From the NCBI GenBank assembly GCA_963966185.1, contig CAWZYM010000280.1, forward strand, positions 707,501-771,500: 64,000 bases of DNA. The letters run 5' to 3'. Positions 42,109 through 53,185 of this stretch are shown one piece after another. A program made the position numbers and the translations under genes. The notes below the pieces were generated by a model. The model was not told the origin of the DNA. It searched no databases and saw nothing but the letters and a program-made list of their open reading frames with translations. Each line of letters opens with the position of its first letter. Positions within the stretch are counted from its first letter, which is position 1. Source of the DNA: Rhabditoides inermis. Taxonomy: Eukaryota; Nematoda; Chromadorea; Rhabditida; Rhabditidae.

Positions 42109-42506
42109 GAAAGAGAAAGAGAAAGAGAAAGAGAAAGAGAAAGAGAAAGAGAAAGAGAAAGAGAAAGAGAAAGAGAAAGAGAAAGAGAAAGAGAAAGAGA
42201 AAGAGAAAGAGAAAGAGAAAGAGAAAGAGAAAGAGAAAGAGAAAGAGAAAGAGAAAGAGAAAGAGAAAGAGAAAGAGAAAGAGAAAGAGAAAGAGAAAGA
42301 GAAAGAGAAAGAGAAAGAGAAAGAGAAAGAGAAAGAGAAAGAGAAAGAGAAAGGGAGGAAGAGAGTAGAGTAGAGAGGAGAGGAGAGAGAGAGAGACGGT
42401 ACCTGTCTATCTTGGAGTATGTCTGGATGAGTGCCTCAGGAGAAGGCGGAGATGACTCGGATGAGGGAGTGCGAGAGGAAGCGATTGAAGCACTGCCGGG
42501 CGTCAT
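38319..42506 (-). CDS. cex: Calexcitin-type EF-hand calcium-binding protein
   Basis: Seven exons (42506-42403, 42035-41992, 41920-41868, 41275-41162, 39623-39512, 39215-39118, 38444-38319) give 216 residues in phase. EF-hand loops: DINRNGCIGWDD near residue 49, and DASGDKLVDQSE near residue 139 (Gly at position 6 replaced by Lys). Between them, ITLSQWIHMWAESS and a C-terminal WDDFFHTTDESKPGNALLGPL match the calexcitin/sarcoplasmic-calcium-binding layout ending in (T)TD..APGN..FGPL. Calexcitins are cytosolic Ca2+ sensors in neurons that act on ryanodine receptors and potassium channels. The N-terminus MTPGSASIASSRTPSSESS is a Ser/Pro-rich extension. Intron 1 holds a 270-bp hexamer repeat, and introns 3 and 6 hold short copies of neighbouring exon edges. 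Confidence 0.85.
38841..38990. repeat. Intronic copies of the exon-6 3' edge of the calexcitin gene
   Basis: ACTGACCACAGCGAACTG, which spans the exon-6/intron junction at 39112-39129, recurs at 38841-38858 and in decayed form (ACTGTCCAAAGCAAACTG) at 38949-38966. Flanking words (CGCAAT..GGAAT) also recur. The exon end plus its donor has been copied into the intron in tandem. Confidence 0.8.
39381..39496. repeat. (GA)n tract beside calexcitin exon 5
   Basis: GA-rich tract behind the donor of exon 5. A CT-rich tract at 39660-39715 lies on the other side of the same exon. Confidence 0.9.
41255..41655. repeat. Four-copy array of the calexcitin exon-4 5' edge
   Basis: CGCTGCGAGCCGATGATCTG, spanning the exon-4 acceptor, occurs intact at 41259 and in altered forms starting near 41378, 41504 and 41625, a spacing of about 122-126 bp. 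The accompanying AACGTTCTAGA(A/G)ACTAC recurs at 41361 and 41609. Only the copy at 41255-41280 keeps the acceptor and long coding frame. Confidence 0.85.
42089..42353. repeat. (GAAAGA)n hexanucleotide array
   Basis: About 44 uninterrupted hexamer units in the first calexcitin intron. The plus strand is all purine. The Lys-Glu and Ser-Leu frames across it are artefacts. Confidence 0.97.
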
Positions 42507-43886
42507 TCTGACACAAGAATGGTGAAGTATCATAAAAAAGCGGACAGACATTTCCAAACTGCCTTTTAACCCTTTACGGGACACAACGAACGCACAAAAA
42601 GAAAATCGAAAGAGTATCAAAAAAATGAAAAGTGAAAGACATGAGAAAGAAAGGAAGGAACCACTAGGAAAAAGATCGCGTAGTGGCGGGAAAAAGTATT
42701 GAAAGGAACAGTGGCGACTAATTTCTGCAACAACCTGCCACAACTCCTCATTTTATAACACGAGCAAAACATTTGGCGTCGACCGGAATCGAACCCGCCA
42801 TGCTCGGGGGCCACAACGCAGCACACATGCACTGAGCCATGAAGCAAGTGAAAGGGCGTCGTTCACTTGCGCCTATGTCTCCGACCCCAAAGTGCAGTAT
42901 TGAAGCGTTGGCGGGTAATTCAAATTTTCGTCTGCATCCGTGGCAGTGGCAGATTCGAAAGTAACGCAGAATCGTTGTTCTTTCGCGAAAATTGAAAATG
43001 TGTTAGGTTAATATAATTTTTAATAATATTCCGAGTCAAAAACAAGTCGCCACTGTACCTTTAATATTAAAACTTATATTTTAAAAAAGACATTTCGACA
43101 AGAGCACAGCAAATGAGCAAACAGGTGTCTAAACAAATTACGTAAAACTTTCATACACCGGCAAGCAATTGTCAATTGTCGGAAAATTTCCGTGCAATAC
43201 TAGGGTACAGAACTCAAAACACACACACATACAGATCCGCCTTCTCCGAGGTGAGACGGGCAACTGCTGACCGGAATGCGAATATGAGGGAGTGGCATGG
43301 ATCTCTCTCTCCTTCCCTCCCCCTCTCTCTCTCCCTCTCTCTCCCTCTCTCTCATTCACTCACTCAAAAAATGAGGGAGGTGAAACACGAGAGCCGTCAA
43401 TGATTTCTGATCCGAGAAGTTGGAGAAAAAGAGAGAGAGTACGCGAAATGGAGAGTCGCCGAGGGCGAAGGTGGAGGGATATCATCCGGCTATCACAACT
43501 CTTTGAGCGCCGCGCGTAGAGGCTAAATATTTATCCAGCTCTCTAAAGTTTAGAGTATCAACACGTGAAAGCGATTTTCAACAGTCGTGGTACGTGGGAG
43601 GAGTGTTTGTATTTTCAATCGAGAAAGTGCCGGCGACCTATCAATATCAAGTACGTTTCTCGCTGTAGATTAATTAATTACATGATTACGTAGAGTGATA
43701 GGGCATCAACGTGATATCGAGAGGTGGGTTGCCTCGGGGGAAATGACCGAGGAGGAGGGTTACCTGAGTGAGAGAGGACAAGGAAACACCTGACTGATTG
43801 TAACACAGGGAGAGACGTCGCTAAAAAAGATAAACACCGGTAGGCGAACGAAGAAGAGGTACTGATTGCGTGATTGATGAAGGATT

Positions 43887-43928
<42 letters not shown>

Positions 43929-44271
43929 GTGAGAGAGAGGGAGAGAGGGAGGGAGAGAGAGGAGAGAGGTGGAAGTGCAAGTAATGAACAATGGTTTCCA
44001 TTGACGTTTCTGACTGGAGACGTGAAAAGTGCGGGAAACGGGATGAAAACATAGACAGGAATAAAAATAACTAGGAACAATTGCTCGAGGTTTGATTGTA
44101 AAATCTTGAAAGAAGATGATTTATAGCATTTCCTGGTCGGAAGTAATATATTTATTTTATTATCACATAAAACGTGTGAAAACAATAGTATTATCAGTTC
44201 ATGTTGATAATCAATAATACCGCGACGAATACTCTGAAATTCACATATAAAATATGACGATCAGCACGAAC
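42507..44271. other. Intergenic DNA upstream of the calexcitin gene
   Basis: No gene supported. It contains a tRNA-like relic (42777-42842), a CT tract near 43300-43352 and a GA tract near 43887-43965. Confidence 0.55.
42777..42842 (-). repeat. tRNA-like relic
   Basis: Minus-strand TGGCTCAGTGCATG (A-box-like) and GGGTTCGATTCCGG (B-box-like). The T-stem has a mismatch and the acceptor ends do not pair, so it is not a sound tRNA gene. Confidence 0.45.
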
Positions 44272-44875
44272 TCACGTCATCGAGTCGAAAGTGTTGGCCG
44301 AGTTGCGTCGTTCCCTTGCCAGTCTACCCTTATCCCCCAGCACAGCTTTCTTCAACAGCTCCTGGCCGTAGTTGCTCAATAGTACCCCATCCAAGTATAT
44401 CGAACGGACCCTCTCCTCGAATAACAACGGGTCATCGTTCCCTGTCAGACTTTCTAATCCGGCCGAACGAAGTCGGTCCGAGTTTCGCTGCAGGTACTCG
44501 GTTATTCTAGCAATGTCCTCTTCTTCCATTCTATGTAGGAAGAATAAGAGTTTTGCCAACTTCTCCGCAACGTTGTCGGAGGCTATTCGTGACAGCACGG
44601 GATAGAGAAGCTGGTTGCAGGAGTGAAACTCTAGGTCGACTGCCGATATCCGCATTTCGAAGAGGTCTCTGCCGGTACACTGCAGCCACCTAAATTAAAT
44701 TTTTAACAATTCAAAATAATGATTTTGGAGGTCACCTGTCGGAAAGTTCATGGATTCCCATGGTCGAAACAGCATCGAGGATATCGCGATACTCTAACGA
44801 AGAGATTCGTAGTGGTTCGATGAAGTCTTGAGCGCATGCCAGTGAGAATAGAAAGACAATGCAAAGCAATAGCAT
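44272..44875 (-). CDS. Secreted protein of unknown function
   Basis: Two exons (44875-44736 and 44689-44272) give 185 residues in phase. The N-terminus MLLLCIVFLFSLACAQ is a clear signal peptide. The mature part is largely helical and charged, with ESLTGNDDPLLFEERVRSIY near the middle and LARERRNSANTFDSMT at the end. Mature cysteines are few (QCTGRD and HSCNQ), possibly one disulfide. A TATA box at 44925-44933 sits about 50 nt before the ATG. I do not recognise the family. Confidence 0.75.
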
Positions 44876-44924
44876 GTCAGAAGGAAGTAAGAAGAAGTGA
44901 GTCAGTGTTGTTCGCAGGTTTTGA

Positions 44925-44933
44925 ACTTATATA
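44925..44933 (-). promoter_or_regulatory. TATA box of the secreted-protein gene
   Basis: Minus-strand ATATATAAG about 50 nt before the start codon at 44875, consistent with a short 5' UTR. Confidence 0.6.
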
Positions 44934-45378
44934 TGGTTGCCGAGGGTGCGCTGACTAGCTGTTTTGTCAGTTTTGTGAGCAATTAGATGATGCATTCAGT
45001 TTTCTGGAAAAAAATTGCACTGTGAGATTTACCAAAGTACAATCACAAGTAGGATAGAACTTGAAACTAGAACGAGGTCAAGTAAACAACTTTTTTTCAA
45101 CATTTTCAAGTTGTGGTACGCTTGGATTAGAAGAGAGATTAAGTAGAACTACATAACAACGCTGCATCAATTTCTCGCCCACACGCAACATTATGGAATC
45201 GCTGTTGAAGCAATTCTTGTTGCCTGTGATAGTTTAAAAATCTCAAAGCCGATCGCACAAAACACAGTTCGCATATCGTTCCACATGTCATACTAATTAA
45301 TTCCGCGCTAACTGTCAACAAACCACCAAAATATTTATAACACAAAACTATACATCCATACAATACCAATCAACAATC

Positions 45379-48223
45379 ATGCGACGCTTCCTCCTCTCCG
45401 TTCTTCTTTCCATTCTATTCCACGTGGTCTTCTCCAAGTCGCGGATCAGCCCCCTCTCCTCTAGTGAGAACCTGCATAGGAACTCCTCCTGCGGGGTGAA
45501 CCACCATCCGAGATTCAAGAACGTCGGCTCTCCGGCGAACGAAGATCAAGTCCCGTCGGCGGTGTACTTCCAGAAAGGTAGACAGACGAACAACAAACCC
45601 AAACAGAATTTTCTCTGACAAACTTCATTTGAATGTGTTTCTTGACGATGGTTGAAAGGTTTCACATGCAGTGTCGATAAGATTACATAACAAAAGTCGA
45701 TGGCGACCAACACTCCATTCTTCATACTCGATGTCAGGCACATCTGTGTGTACTGGCGTGCTCAATGTCAGCTATGAAACAATTTGTAAAAGAAGATAAT
45801 TGTAATAATGAGTATGTCCAGGCACATCCGTGTGCTCCGGCGTGCTCATCTCGGATCGCCACGTGCTAACAGCGGCACACTGTCTGAATGATGAAAACAC
45901 GAGACAGCAATATGGGAGGATGAAGTGGGTTTCATCTTTTCAACCCACAACAATCTATGTACTGTTTCCGTAGTCATAGTTGACCAACATTTCATGTGTT
46001 TTTCACATTTCATGTGACGCAGTGTAATTATGTATTGATATATTTATTTCATCATCCCTTTTCCAGGCGGGAGAACAGGAACCCGTTCAATTCGATCAAG
46101 ATCAGCCGGCCCGATCTGACGACGGCGTTCGTGAGCGCGGGTGGGTGGTGAGCTGAGTGGTGATGAGTGAGCTTATACTTGGGAAAGGGAGCGAGTGGGC
46201 AAAATAGAGGAAGAGGAGGTTGAAGAAAAACTCCACGTTCGTAAGTCTCACCCGCATCTCGCCCGCAGCTCTTTACTAGCGTGTCACCCGCATGGCTCTA
46301 TACCCCCGCGCGACCCGCACCCTGTAGTGTGGAAGAAGAGGAATAAGGGGCCCGACATACTTTGTAGCGCGTGCGATACGCCAGCGCGTGCGATTTCAAA
46401 ATAGCCGAGCTACTTTTCAAAAGTCGCCAGCGAAGATGCGCTGGCTACAATGGAAAAAGTAGCCCGCGCAGCGCCTGGCGAATTGTCGCCACGCTAACAG
46501 TGAACTACGTGAGCGACCTTGCTGGCGACTTTGTAGCTGGCTACTTTTCACATTGTCGCCAGCTACATTTCGCGCGCGAGTATGTGCTGGCTACTTTGCG
46601 CGAGCCACAATGCTGGCGACTTTTACACAGAGAGAGGTGGCGAATCGCACGTGCTACAAAAGTATGTCGGGCCCCTAAGAGAGTTTGAGAGTTATGTTAT
46701 GTTCTAACTTTCATTCAGGCGTGCACACCCGCCACTCGCACCACGGCTATCCCAAGATCAACAGGATGATCGAAGCGGTGCGGAATTTGTTATTAAGAAT
46801 ACTGTAAATATAATCATGTCAACTATCATATATACATTACATCAACCTACAAGATCATGATACATATTATCATATGATACATATTATCACTTCCAGATCG
46901 CGTACCCCGAATCGATCATCCTGGCCAACCAGCGCCTTCCCGTTCCCGACATCGCTACCCTCACGCTCAACAATGTGAGTTTAATGTTTAATAAATATCA
47001 ATCAATACCACAATCAATGATAACCCTTAATATTTATCTTTCCAAAAATGCAGAAATACAAAATCACAAATCGAAATTCGATGACTGCAGAGAATCGACC
47101 CCCGCCTTGCCGTGCCGGCCTGTGTCGCCCCTCCCTCCTTCTCCTACTCACTCGGCACGCGGTGGATGAGTGCGGGGTTCGGAAGGAACAGGCGTGAGTT
47201 GTGTTGGTACAATGTACAGTGCCAATCTCTTTACACACTGCAGCCAAGTTGCTGTCGAATGTGAGAGAAGAGTAACTATCCCCTGACAGACACCACCGAC
47301 CGATCTTTGCCATTCTCTGGACTGACGCGTTTTTAGGTTTCTCATGATTTTTTTCGTGACAGCCGTTTGTTTAAAGATACTCTATCAGCATGAAAATACC
47401 AGTGAACACATTAAAAATATTTCTAGACGGAGTTCTGCCGGAGCGTCTGTACGTTGTGAATGTGGATTCAGTGGAGTGTCCGAACGGCCATCCCTATCAC
47501 TACAACCCCACCACACTGTGCACGTATGGGATATACTTGCTGCAGGTGAGAGAGAGAGAGAGGGAGAGGGAGAGAGAGAGAGGGAGAGAGAGAGAGAGGA
47601 AGAGAGAGAGAGAGAGATTGCAGGGTGACTCGGGCAGTGGGGTCTTCCACACAAACGCGCGCCAGCAACAGACTGTCGTCGCTGTCAATACTGCGGTTCG
47701 TTTTTCTCTCTCGCAAACGGAATACGTTTCAACAACCACTTGTATACCCACTCGTATTCTATCATCAATACATCAACAGAGGAATTGCCTCTAGATATAC
47801 TAAAATATGTCTATTCAAAACACCTCGAATTGCCATACTGACTGAGTACTCTCCATATGTATTGGAAATATTTGAGAGATAGTTTTCCAGAAAATGGACG
47901 TAGACCGCCTGAACACTCACGCCAAGCTCTCTCACTTCTCTCACTGGATCTGCGCGGTGTCCGGCGTGTGTCACTCGCCGGCGCCTAGGGACACGCTGCA
48001 GAAGGTAGTGTTTTGAATTGTTCAGGATAGTGTGCAAAACAGACATTGATCTGAAAATTCTTTTTTTTTTCCGCTGAGCGTAACGTGTAAGGTGGTATAC
48101 TGCAGATCGCAGATATTTACACATAGTATGCAGTTTTTTTATTATTATATGTAAATTATTTGTTTTCAGATCCCCACTCTGATCATGTCCCACGGAAAGG
48201 GAGATGTGTGGAAGATCGACTGA
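45379..48223 (+). CDS. Chymotrypsin-fold (S1) serine protease, first tandem copy
   Basis: Ten exons, 45379-45577, 45822-45924, 46067-46140, 46719-46777, 46897-46974, 47091-47193, 47427-47545, 47624-47695, 47891-48004, 48170-48223, total 975 bp (324 residues), all in phase. A signal peptide (MRRFLLSVLLSILFHVVFS) is followed by SCGVN. The triad is present: His in VLTAAHC, Asp in PVPDIATLTL, Ser in GDSGSGVFHT. Ordinary trypsins read GDSGGP, so the final Gly-Pro is changed, as in the nematode-expanded S1 branch. The C-terminal segment HFSHWICAVSGVC is shared with the neighbour. Likely secreted, in digestion or host/cuticle processing; substrate unknown. A polyadenylation signal AATAAA lies at 48253-48258. 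Confidence 0.88.
45731..45771 (+). repeat. Decayed copy of protease exon-2 5' edge
   Basis: GATGTCAG followed by GCACATCTGTGTGTACTGGC resembles the true exon-2 start at 45822 (GCACATCCGTGTGCTCCGGC) 84 bp downstream. The copy keeps an AG acceptor and most of the coding bases but no longer matches the protein further on. Confidence 0.75.
46344..46678. mobile_element. 335-bp MITE-like element in protease intron
   Basis: The ends are inverted copies of about 33 bp: left TAAGGGGCCCGACATACTTT, right the reverse complement with one extra base further in. The interior has many CTGGCGAC/CTGGCTAC words in both orientations. The intron is 578 bp here but about 200 bp at the same position in the second protease, which lacks the element. 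Flanking duplication is not clear. Confidence 0.75.
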
Positions 48224-48252
48224 TAGTGTTAATCAATAATGTTCGCCTTCTG

Positions 48253-48258
48253 AATAAA
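48253..48258 (+). terminator. Polyadenylation signal, first protease
   Basis: AATAAA 30 nt after the stop codon of the first protease. Confidence 0.7.
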
Positions 48259-48494
48259 TGTTTGATGTGAAGTGTGTTTTCCCCAAAATAATCAAGACGG
48301 AAGAAATGTGAACAGAAAGAACAAGATGAATGAACAGAAAATGTTTCTAATCACCTTTTCTGAGATGACTGTAATTCTGTAATAGCACGTGATACGATTG
48401 AATGCAAGACACAAAATACGTTGTAATTAATTCCACACAAACTGCTCAGAAACGGCATCGCTTTATGACCAAACATTGTTCCACACTACATACA

Positions 48495-50512
48495 ATGTGG
48501 CAAATCGTCATACTTTCTCTGTTCGCAGTATCGTTTTCAACACCAACCGCCATCAACCGCCTTACATCTTCTGAGAATCGCCATAGAAATACATCTTGTG
48601 GAGTGAACCACTTCCGGCCGAGATTCAAGAACGTCGGTGTACCAGCGAACGAAGACCAAGTGCCCTCTGCGGTGTACTTCCGACGAGGTAGGCAGATAGG
48701 AAGGAAACAGTAGCGGCAGGTCTCTTTTGAAGTGTTTCCAAGGTATTACTGATGAGGGGTGCTCGTGAGTGTCGATGAGTATATGTATATTTCGCAGGTA
48801 CTTTGGGAGTGTTCTGGAAAGACTCTGTCCACACCTGTCTTTACACGTGTGAGCTTCTGCTCCGGCGTGCTCATCTCGAAGCGCCACATTCTCACCGCCG
48901 CCCATTGTATAGATGACGAGAACACGAGGGAGTTGTATTCCAGGAAGAGAAGGGACGGATCAAATCGGAGACTGTTCGGATTCGGAACGATTAACCGGAC
49001 AGATCTCACTCAAACGTTTGTCAGTCTGGGTGAGTCATCTTTCATATAAAATCGAATGGCATCATCTGAGTGTCAGACAGAACATTGCTCTTTTTTTATT
49101 CCTGTCCAGGGTGGCCGTACGTGATAAATGGTAACATGTAACAAACCGCGAACGCGCATGGTGGCATGGTTCACCACTCACAAGAACCTAAACCTAATTA
49201 GGAAAGTGGACGTGTCATCTGAATACAGGTATCTACACACGCTATGCCGAGCAAGGACGTCCGAAGACATATACGGCTATCGAAGCGGTACGGAGTCAAC
49301 ACATTAGTTCATTAGAACTCGTTCAGATTGCGTATCCCGAGTCTATAACGGTCGGCAAACTGCGCATTCCTATTCCGGACATTGCTATTGTGACACTCAC
49401 AAAGGTAAGTATAACGTATGTATAGCATCCTCAAAAAAAAACTAACTCATGATTTTCTGACCCAGAAAATCCATCCTCGCCACGCTGCTCCGGCGTGCGT
49501 TCCCTCTCCATCCATCGTCTATCCACCCAACAAAAAGTGGATGTCAGCGGGATTCGGAAAGATGCGCAGTGAGTTTTTGTTGGGAATAACGGCACCATCC
49601 GGTCTCACAAAGTGATGTAAACTATGCTAGTGAAAGCCGGCGTTTGAAAAGACAAGTCTGAGAAAGATTCGGGCCATTCAGTCAGACAGTTTGAATTACG
49701 TACCTACACCTGAAGTTTGTAAAGTTAGTTTTAATGAACGTTTGAACGTAAAACACGGAGATCGAAATATGAGTACTGTGTATGTATGTTTTTTCTCGCA
49801 GACGGCACGTTCCCGACCCGTCTGAACATCGTGGACGTGGTGTCTGTGGCGTGTCCCTCAGGCCGTTCCGACGACTACAATCCAATCACATTCTGCACCA
49901 GTGGAATACGACTGCTCAAGGTGAGTTGCCTTGCCCTTCTCAAAGGTAGGGAGAGAGGGAGAGGGAGGGAGAGGGAGAACGAAAGAAAGAGACTATTCCA
50001 GGGTGATTCCGGGAGTGGTGTCTTCCACACGAACTCTCGCCATCAGCATACTGTGGTGTCCGTTCTGTCAACAGTGAGTGCATACGCTTCACGCACTGTT
50101 CATTACCGCGACCGCTTTATTGTGCCAATTCGACCCCTTTCTCAATAATTTGGTTCTTCAGAAAATCATACTATTCTCATTGAGGTTCAAATAAAAGTTA
50201 ATTTGTCATCCTCTGTTTCGAACTACTTCTCTTGCAGGGAATGCTAGATGGTCGTCTGAACGTTCACGTCAAACTCTCGCACTTCTCTCACTGGATATGC
50301 GCAGTGTCCGGAGTGTGTCATACTGCGGCGCCAAGAAGCACACTGCAGAAGGTACGACACAGGCTTCAGATGAGTTCTCTAGTGATATCTCTGCAAATGC
50401 TGTTTCTAACAGTTTTTTTTAGGTTTTAACAATTTTAATCAGATAATTTTTGTTTCAGATCCCCACTCTGATCATGTCCCACGGAAAAAGAGATCTGTGG
50501 AAGTTCAATTGA
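48495..50512 (+). CDS. Chymotrypsin-fold (S1) serine protease, second tandem copy
   Basis: Nine exons: 48495-48687, 48798-49029, 49229-49287, 49327-49404, 49466-49568, 49802-49920, 50002-50073, 50238-50351, 50459-50512. The triad is present: HILTAAHC, IPIPDIAIVTL, GDSGSGVFHT. A signal peptide starts MWQIVILSLFAVSF. From exon 2 on every junction matches the first copy in place and phase, except that the first copy has an extra intron where this gene is continuous (about 48940). The join of exons 1 and 2 is out of frame by one base with the visible splice sites, so the gene may be a pseudogene, contain an assembly indel, or use an unseen site. AATAAA at 50524-50529 follows. Same family and probable role as its neighbour. 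Confidence 0.8.
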
Positions 50513-50523
50513 ACCAGTTCTGT

Positions 50524-50529
50524 AATAAA
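50524..50529 (+). terminator. Polyadenylation signal, second protease
   Basis: AATAAA 12 nt after the stop codon. Confidence 0.65.
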
Positions 50530-50814
50530 CATCTTTTAAATTTGTAATGTACTGCCTTTTTCACCGTGTCTCATTTTCTTTGTGCTCTCTATCATCGCTC
50601 TATCGCGTATCCAAGCGCAACGCAACCGCGCAACGTCGTGCAATACGCAAACGGCCCTGTCAGTCAGTCAGGCAGCGCGCATTCTCTCACTCTCCCCCTA
50701 CATACTCCACTGGTCTCCATATAGTGAGACATACTTTTCCCAATTCATCTTACATAATCTCTCACTGGAACGACAACTGAACGGACCACACAGACCTAAT
50801 CGCTCACCCATATC

Positions 50815-53185
50815 ATGGACGGGGACCACTACCTCTGGACGGACCACTACCTCTCTCGCAAGGAGCAGCGGCGGTGGCGGCGGAGTAAGGAGTGGAGACA
50901 TGACAGGAGGGTGCCGGCGTATTGGAGGAGACAGAGACTGCACGTGCACCGGGAGGGACGCGCGGTCGAGCCGGTGGTGCGGATAGGTACTCTCTCTCTC
51001 TCTTTCTCTCTCTCTCTCCTCTCTGGCTCTCTGGCTCTCTTTCTCTATCTAACATAAAAAGTTCAGGTAAGCACGACGCCACGGCTCGATACGCCCTATT
51101 GAAACGACCGATAGGAGCGGTGTGTATTCGTGCGGGGAACAATTTCTTTCGCGGTGGGAAAATTTTTACTGTTATTATTTTTAGACGAATATTCGTCATT
51201 CCGTATTTTCAATGAGGTGTACGATTTTATTTGTTTCGTTTTGATTTTGCTTATTTTTGACTTATTTTGTTGAATGTGTATTTCTGTACGTTGTTTTTAC
51301 TTAGTTTCATGTCATTTTGTTGCATTCCGAGTGTGCAAATGTGATGTATTGATATGAAAGTGTGAAATTTTCCTTACTTGCATGTCCTACGCGAGTTTTC
51401 CTCATAATTTTGTTTTATTTTATATCTACAATTCCTTGTTTCAGATCTTCAGTCATGCTGGGATTTTGGATATCAACTGAAGAACAAGAGCAACGACTTA
51501 TGTAGGTGAGTTGGTTTGTATTGTGCATTGTGATTTGTGATTGTTACATTATTCGATGATTATATGATTTTGAATAGTTCAATGTAATAAAACTTTTTGA
51601 TGTATTCGGTGTTTTGTGTGTGGTTGTGATTCGCTTTTGAATGCGAGCACTCTGTGCTTATCTTTGATTGTGATTTGATCTTAGATGTGCCGTCAATGTC
51701 TCTTCTCTGCGTCGCCAAAGAAAGGTATGTTTCATGCAATGCTTCTCATCTATTATATGTTTTCAGGTCACTTTCTTGCTTGATGAAAGGTCCGAGACCA
51801 AGCCCAAGTTCAAGATCAAATCCAAGTTCAAGATCAAGTCCAAGTTCAAGAACGCCAAACTGCTCATTTGCGTTGTTGTATTATTTGCGATAAATGTTAT
51901 AAATTCCGGTGTTACTTGTTAACTTAGGGGATTGGGGGGGGGGCTATTTTTCGTTTTGTTATGATTTGGCACTTTGCCACTTTTGGGTTACGGTAGGATC
52001 TTTGCACCAGTCTCCTATTATTGTGCCGAACATTGTATCGAGCCGTGGACGCGGTCATTGTCAAGGAGCGCGGTCCGTCGAAAGAGGGAGAGATGCAGTG
52101 TGGCGTGGTCTACTCGGCGCATCGGTGGGTCTACATTAGACTCCTTGTTGTCATACAATCAAAGTAGTGAGTAGAGCAGTAGACAGTAGAGACTAAGAAT
52201 GTCTATTCATCACGAATAAAAAATCGGTGATTCCCAGACAGTCCTGCCGGACACTAGTCTAGAATGATACAGTTGATTTCACAGCGGCTTGGATTTTCTT
52301 GAAACTCGCCCGACTATTCCCAGCAAGTCTCGCTGGACGCTGCTCACCGCCCCTGTTCGATTCCTCTCTACGATAGACGGGGCTGTCAGCGTGGCGATCC
52401 TCGACGGACACGTGGGAGAGAGGCATGGTGGGTATGCATTGGGAGTAACAAGTGTCCTGGAAAAATACACTACAAGTCAGGTTGCCTGTGAACCATGAGA
52501 ACACAGTTGCCTGTGAACCATGAGACCTGGTAGCAGTTGAAGCAGAATGGATCCGGCAGTATTTCGATACCACGATGACGGTGGTTTAGAAGAAAAAAAA
52601 CGCCATCTATAGCACTGCCACATCTTTCACATTTTCCAGTGTGGAGCGCGTCCTCGGCTGGCGTTCAGTCCACGTACCACAGAGATTCGCATGGATTCGT
52701 CTCCGAACGTCACTACAAGAGACAACTGGCGGTACGGTTCACAGACATTCCACACTCACAATTCTGTAAAAAAATATTTTTGTAGAATGATCTCTATTCG
52801 AACATTGGAACATTGAATTGTGGTGTAAACAAATCGCGTCAATGGCGTCCTTCAAAGTTGTAATTCCACACACTCATTATTCTAATTTCTTGTTATGTCG
52901 TAATAACTTGAAAGTTGGCGCGCATCAATGATGTCGAGCTCCACTATATGCTTCAGGCCAAGTCGTGCGTGGAGAGTGAAGACGTCGACGTCGACGTCGT
53001 CTACCGTATCCACCGCGGAAGTCCGCGCCCCAGACTGCAGATGAGAAGGAGGGTGGAGGTGGATATGAAGGAGAGGAAGAGCGGTCAGTTTCCAGATGCT
53101 CTATTTCCAAATTCTTGAAGAGACCATATCCGTTGCAGGCCATCGATCACTCGTTCGATTCGATTTTGATAAACTGTGCGATTGA
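50815..53185 (+). CDS. Protein of unknown function, ten exons
   Basis: Exons 50815-50986, 51067-51153, 51445-51505, 51685-51724, 51767-51871, 51997-52124, 52285-52427, 52640-52731, 52915-53083, 53139-53185 join in phase to about 347 residues. The N-terminus is Arg/Trp-rich (KEQRRWRRSKEWRHDRR). Then follow a Lys/Phe repeat (three KFKIKSKF-like units near 51800), a conserved-looking block EGEMQCGVVYSAHRGLDF, WTLLTAPVRFLSTIDGAVSV, and a C-terminal RINDVELHYMLQAKSC. There is no signal peptide and no domain I can name. The acceptor before exon 9 (CTTGAAAG) is weak, and exon 9 may end without the last intron at a stop at 53116-53118. A GACGTC repeat at 52980-52999 encodes Asp-Val repeats. Confidence 0.55.

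Noticed and set aside
41970..42743. 257-codon open frame of Ser-Leu repeats
   Set aside because: It is the translation of the GAAAGA hexamer array and flanking intron; it overlaps real calexcitin exons in another frame.
42777..42842. Functional tRNA gene
   Set aside because: A and B boxes are present but the T-stem has a mismatch and the acceptor arms do not pair, so I list it as a relic.
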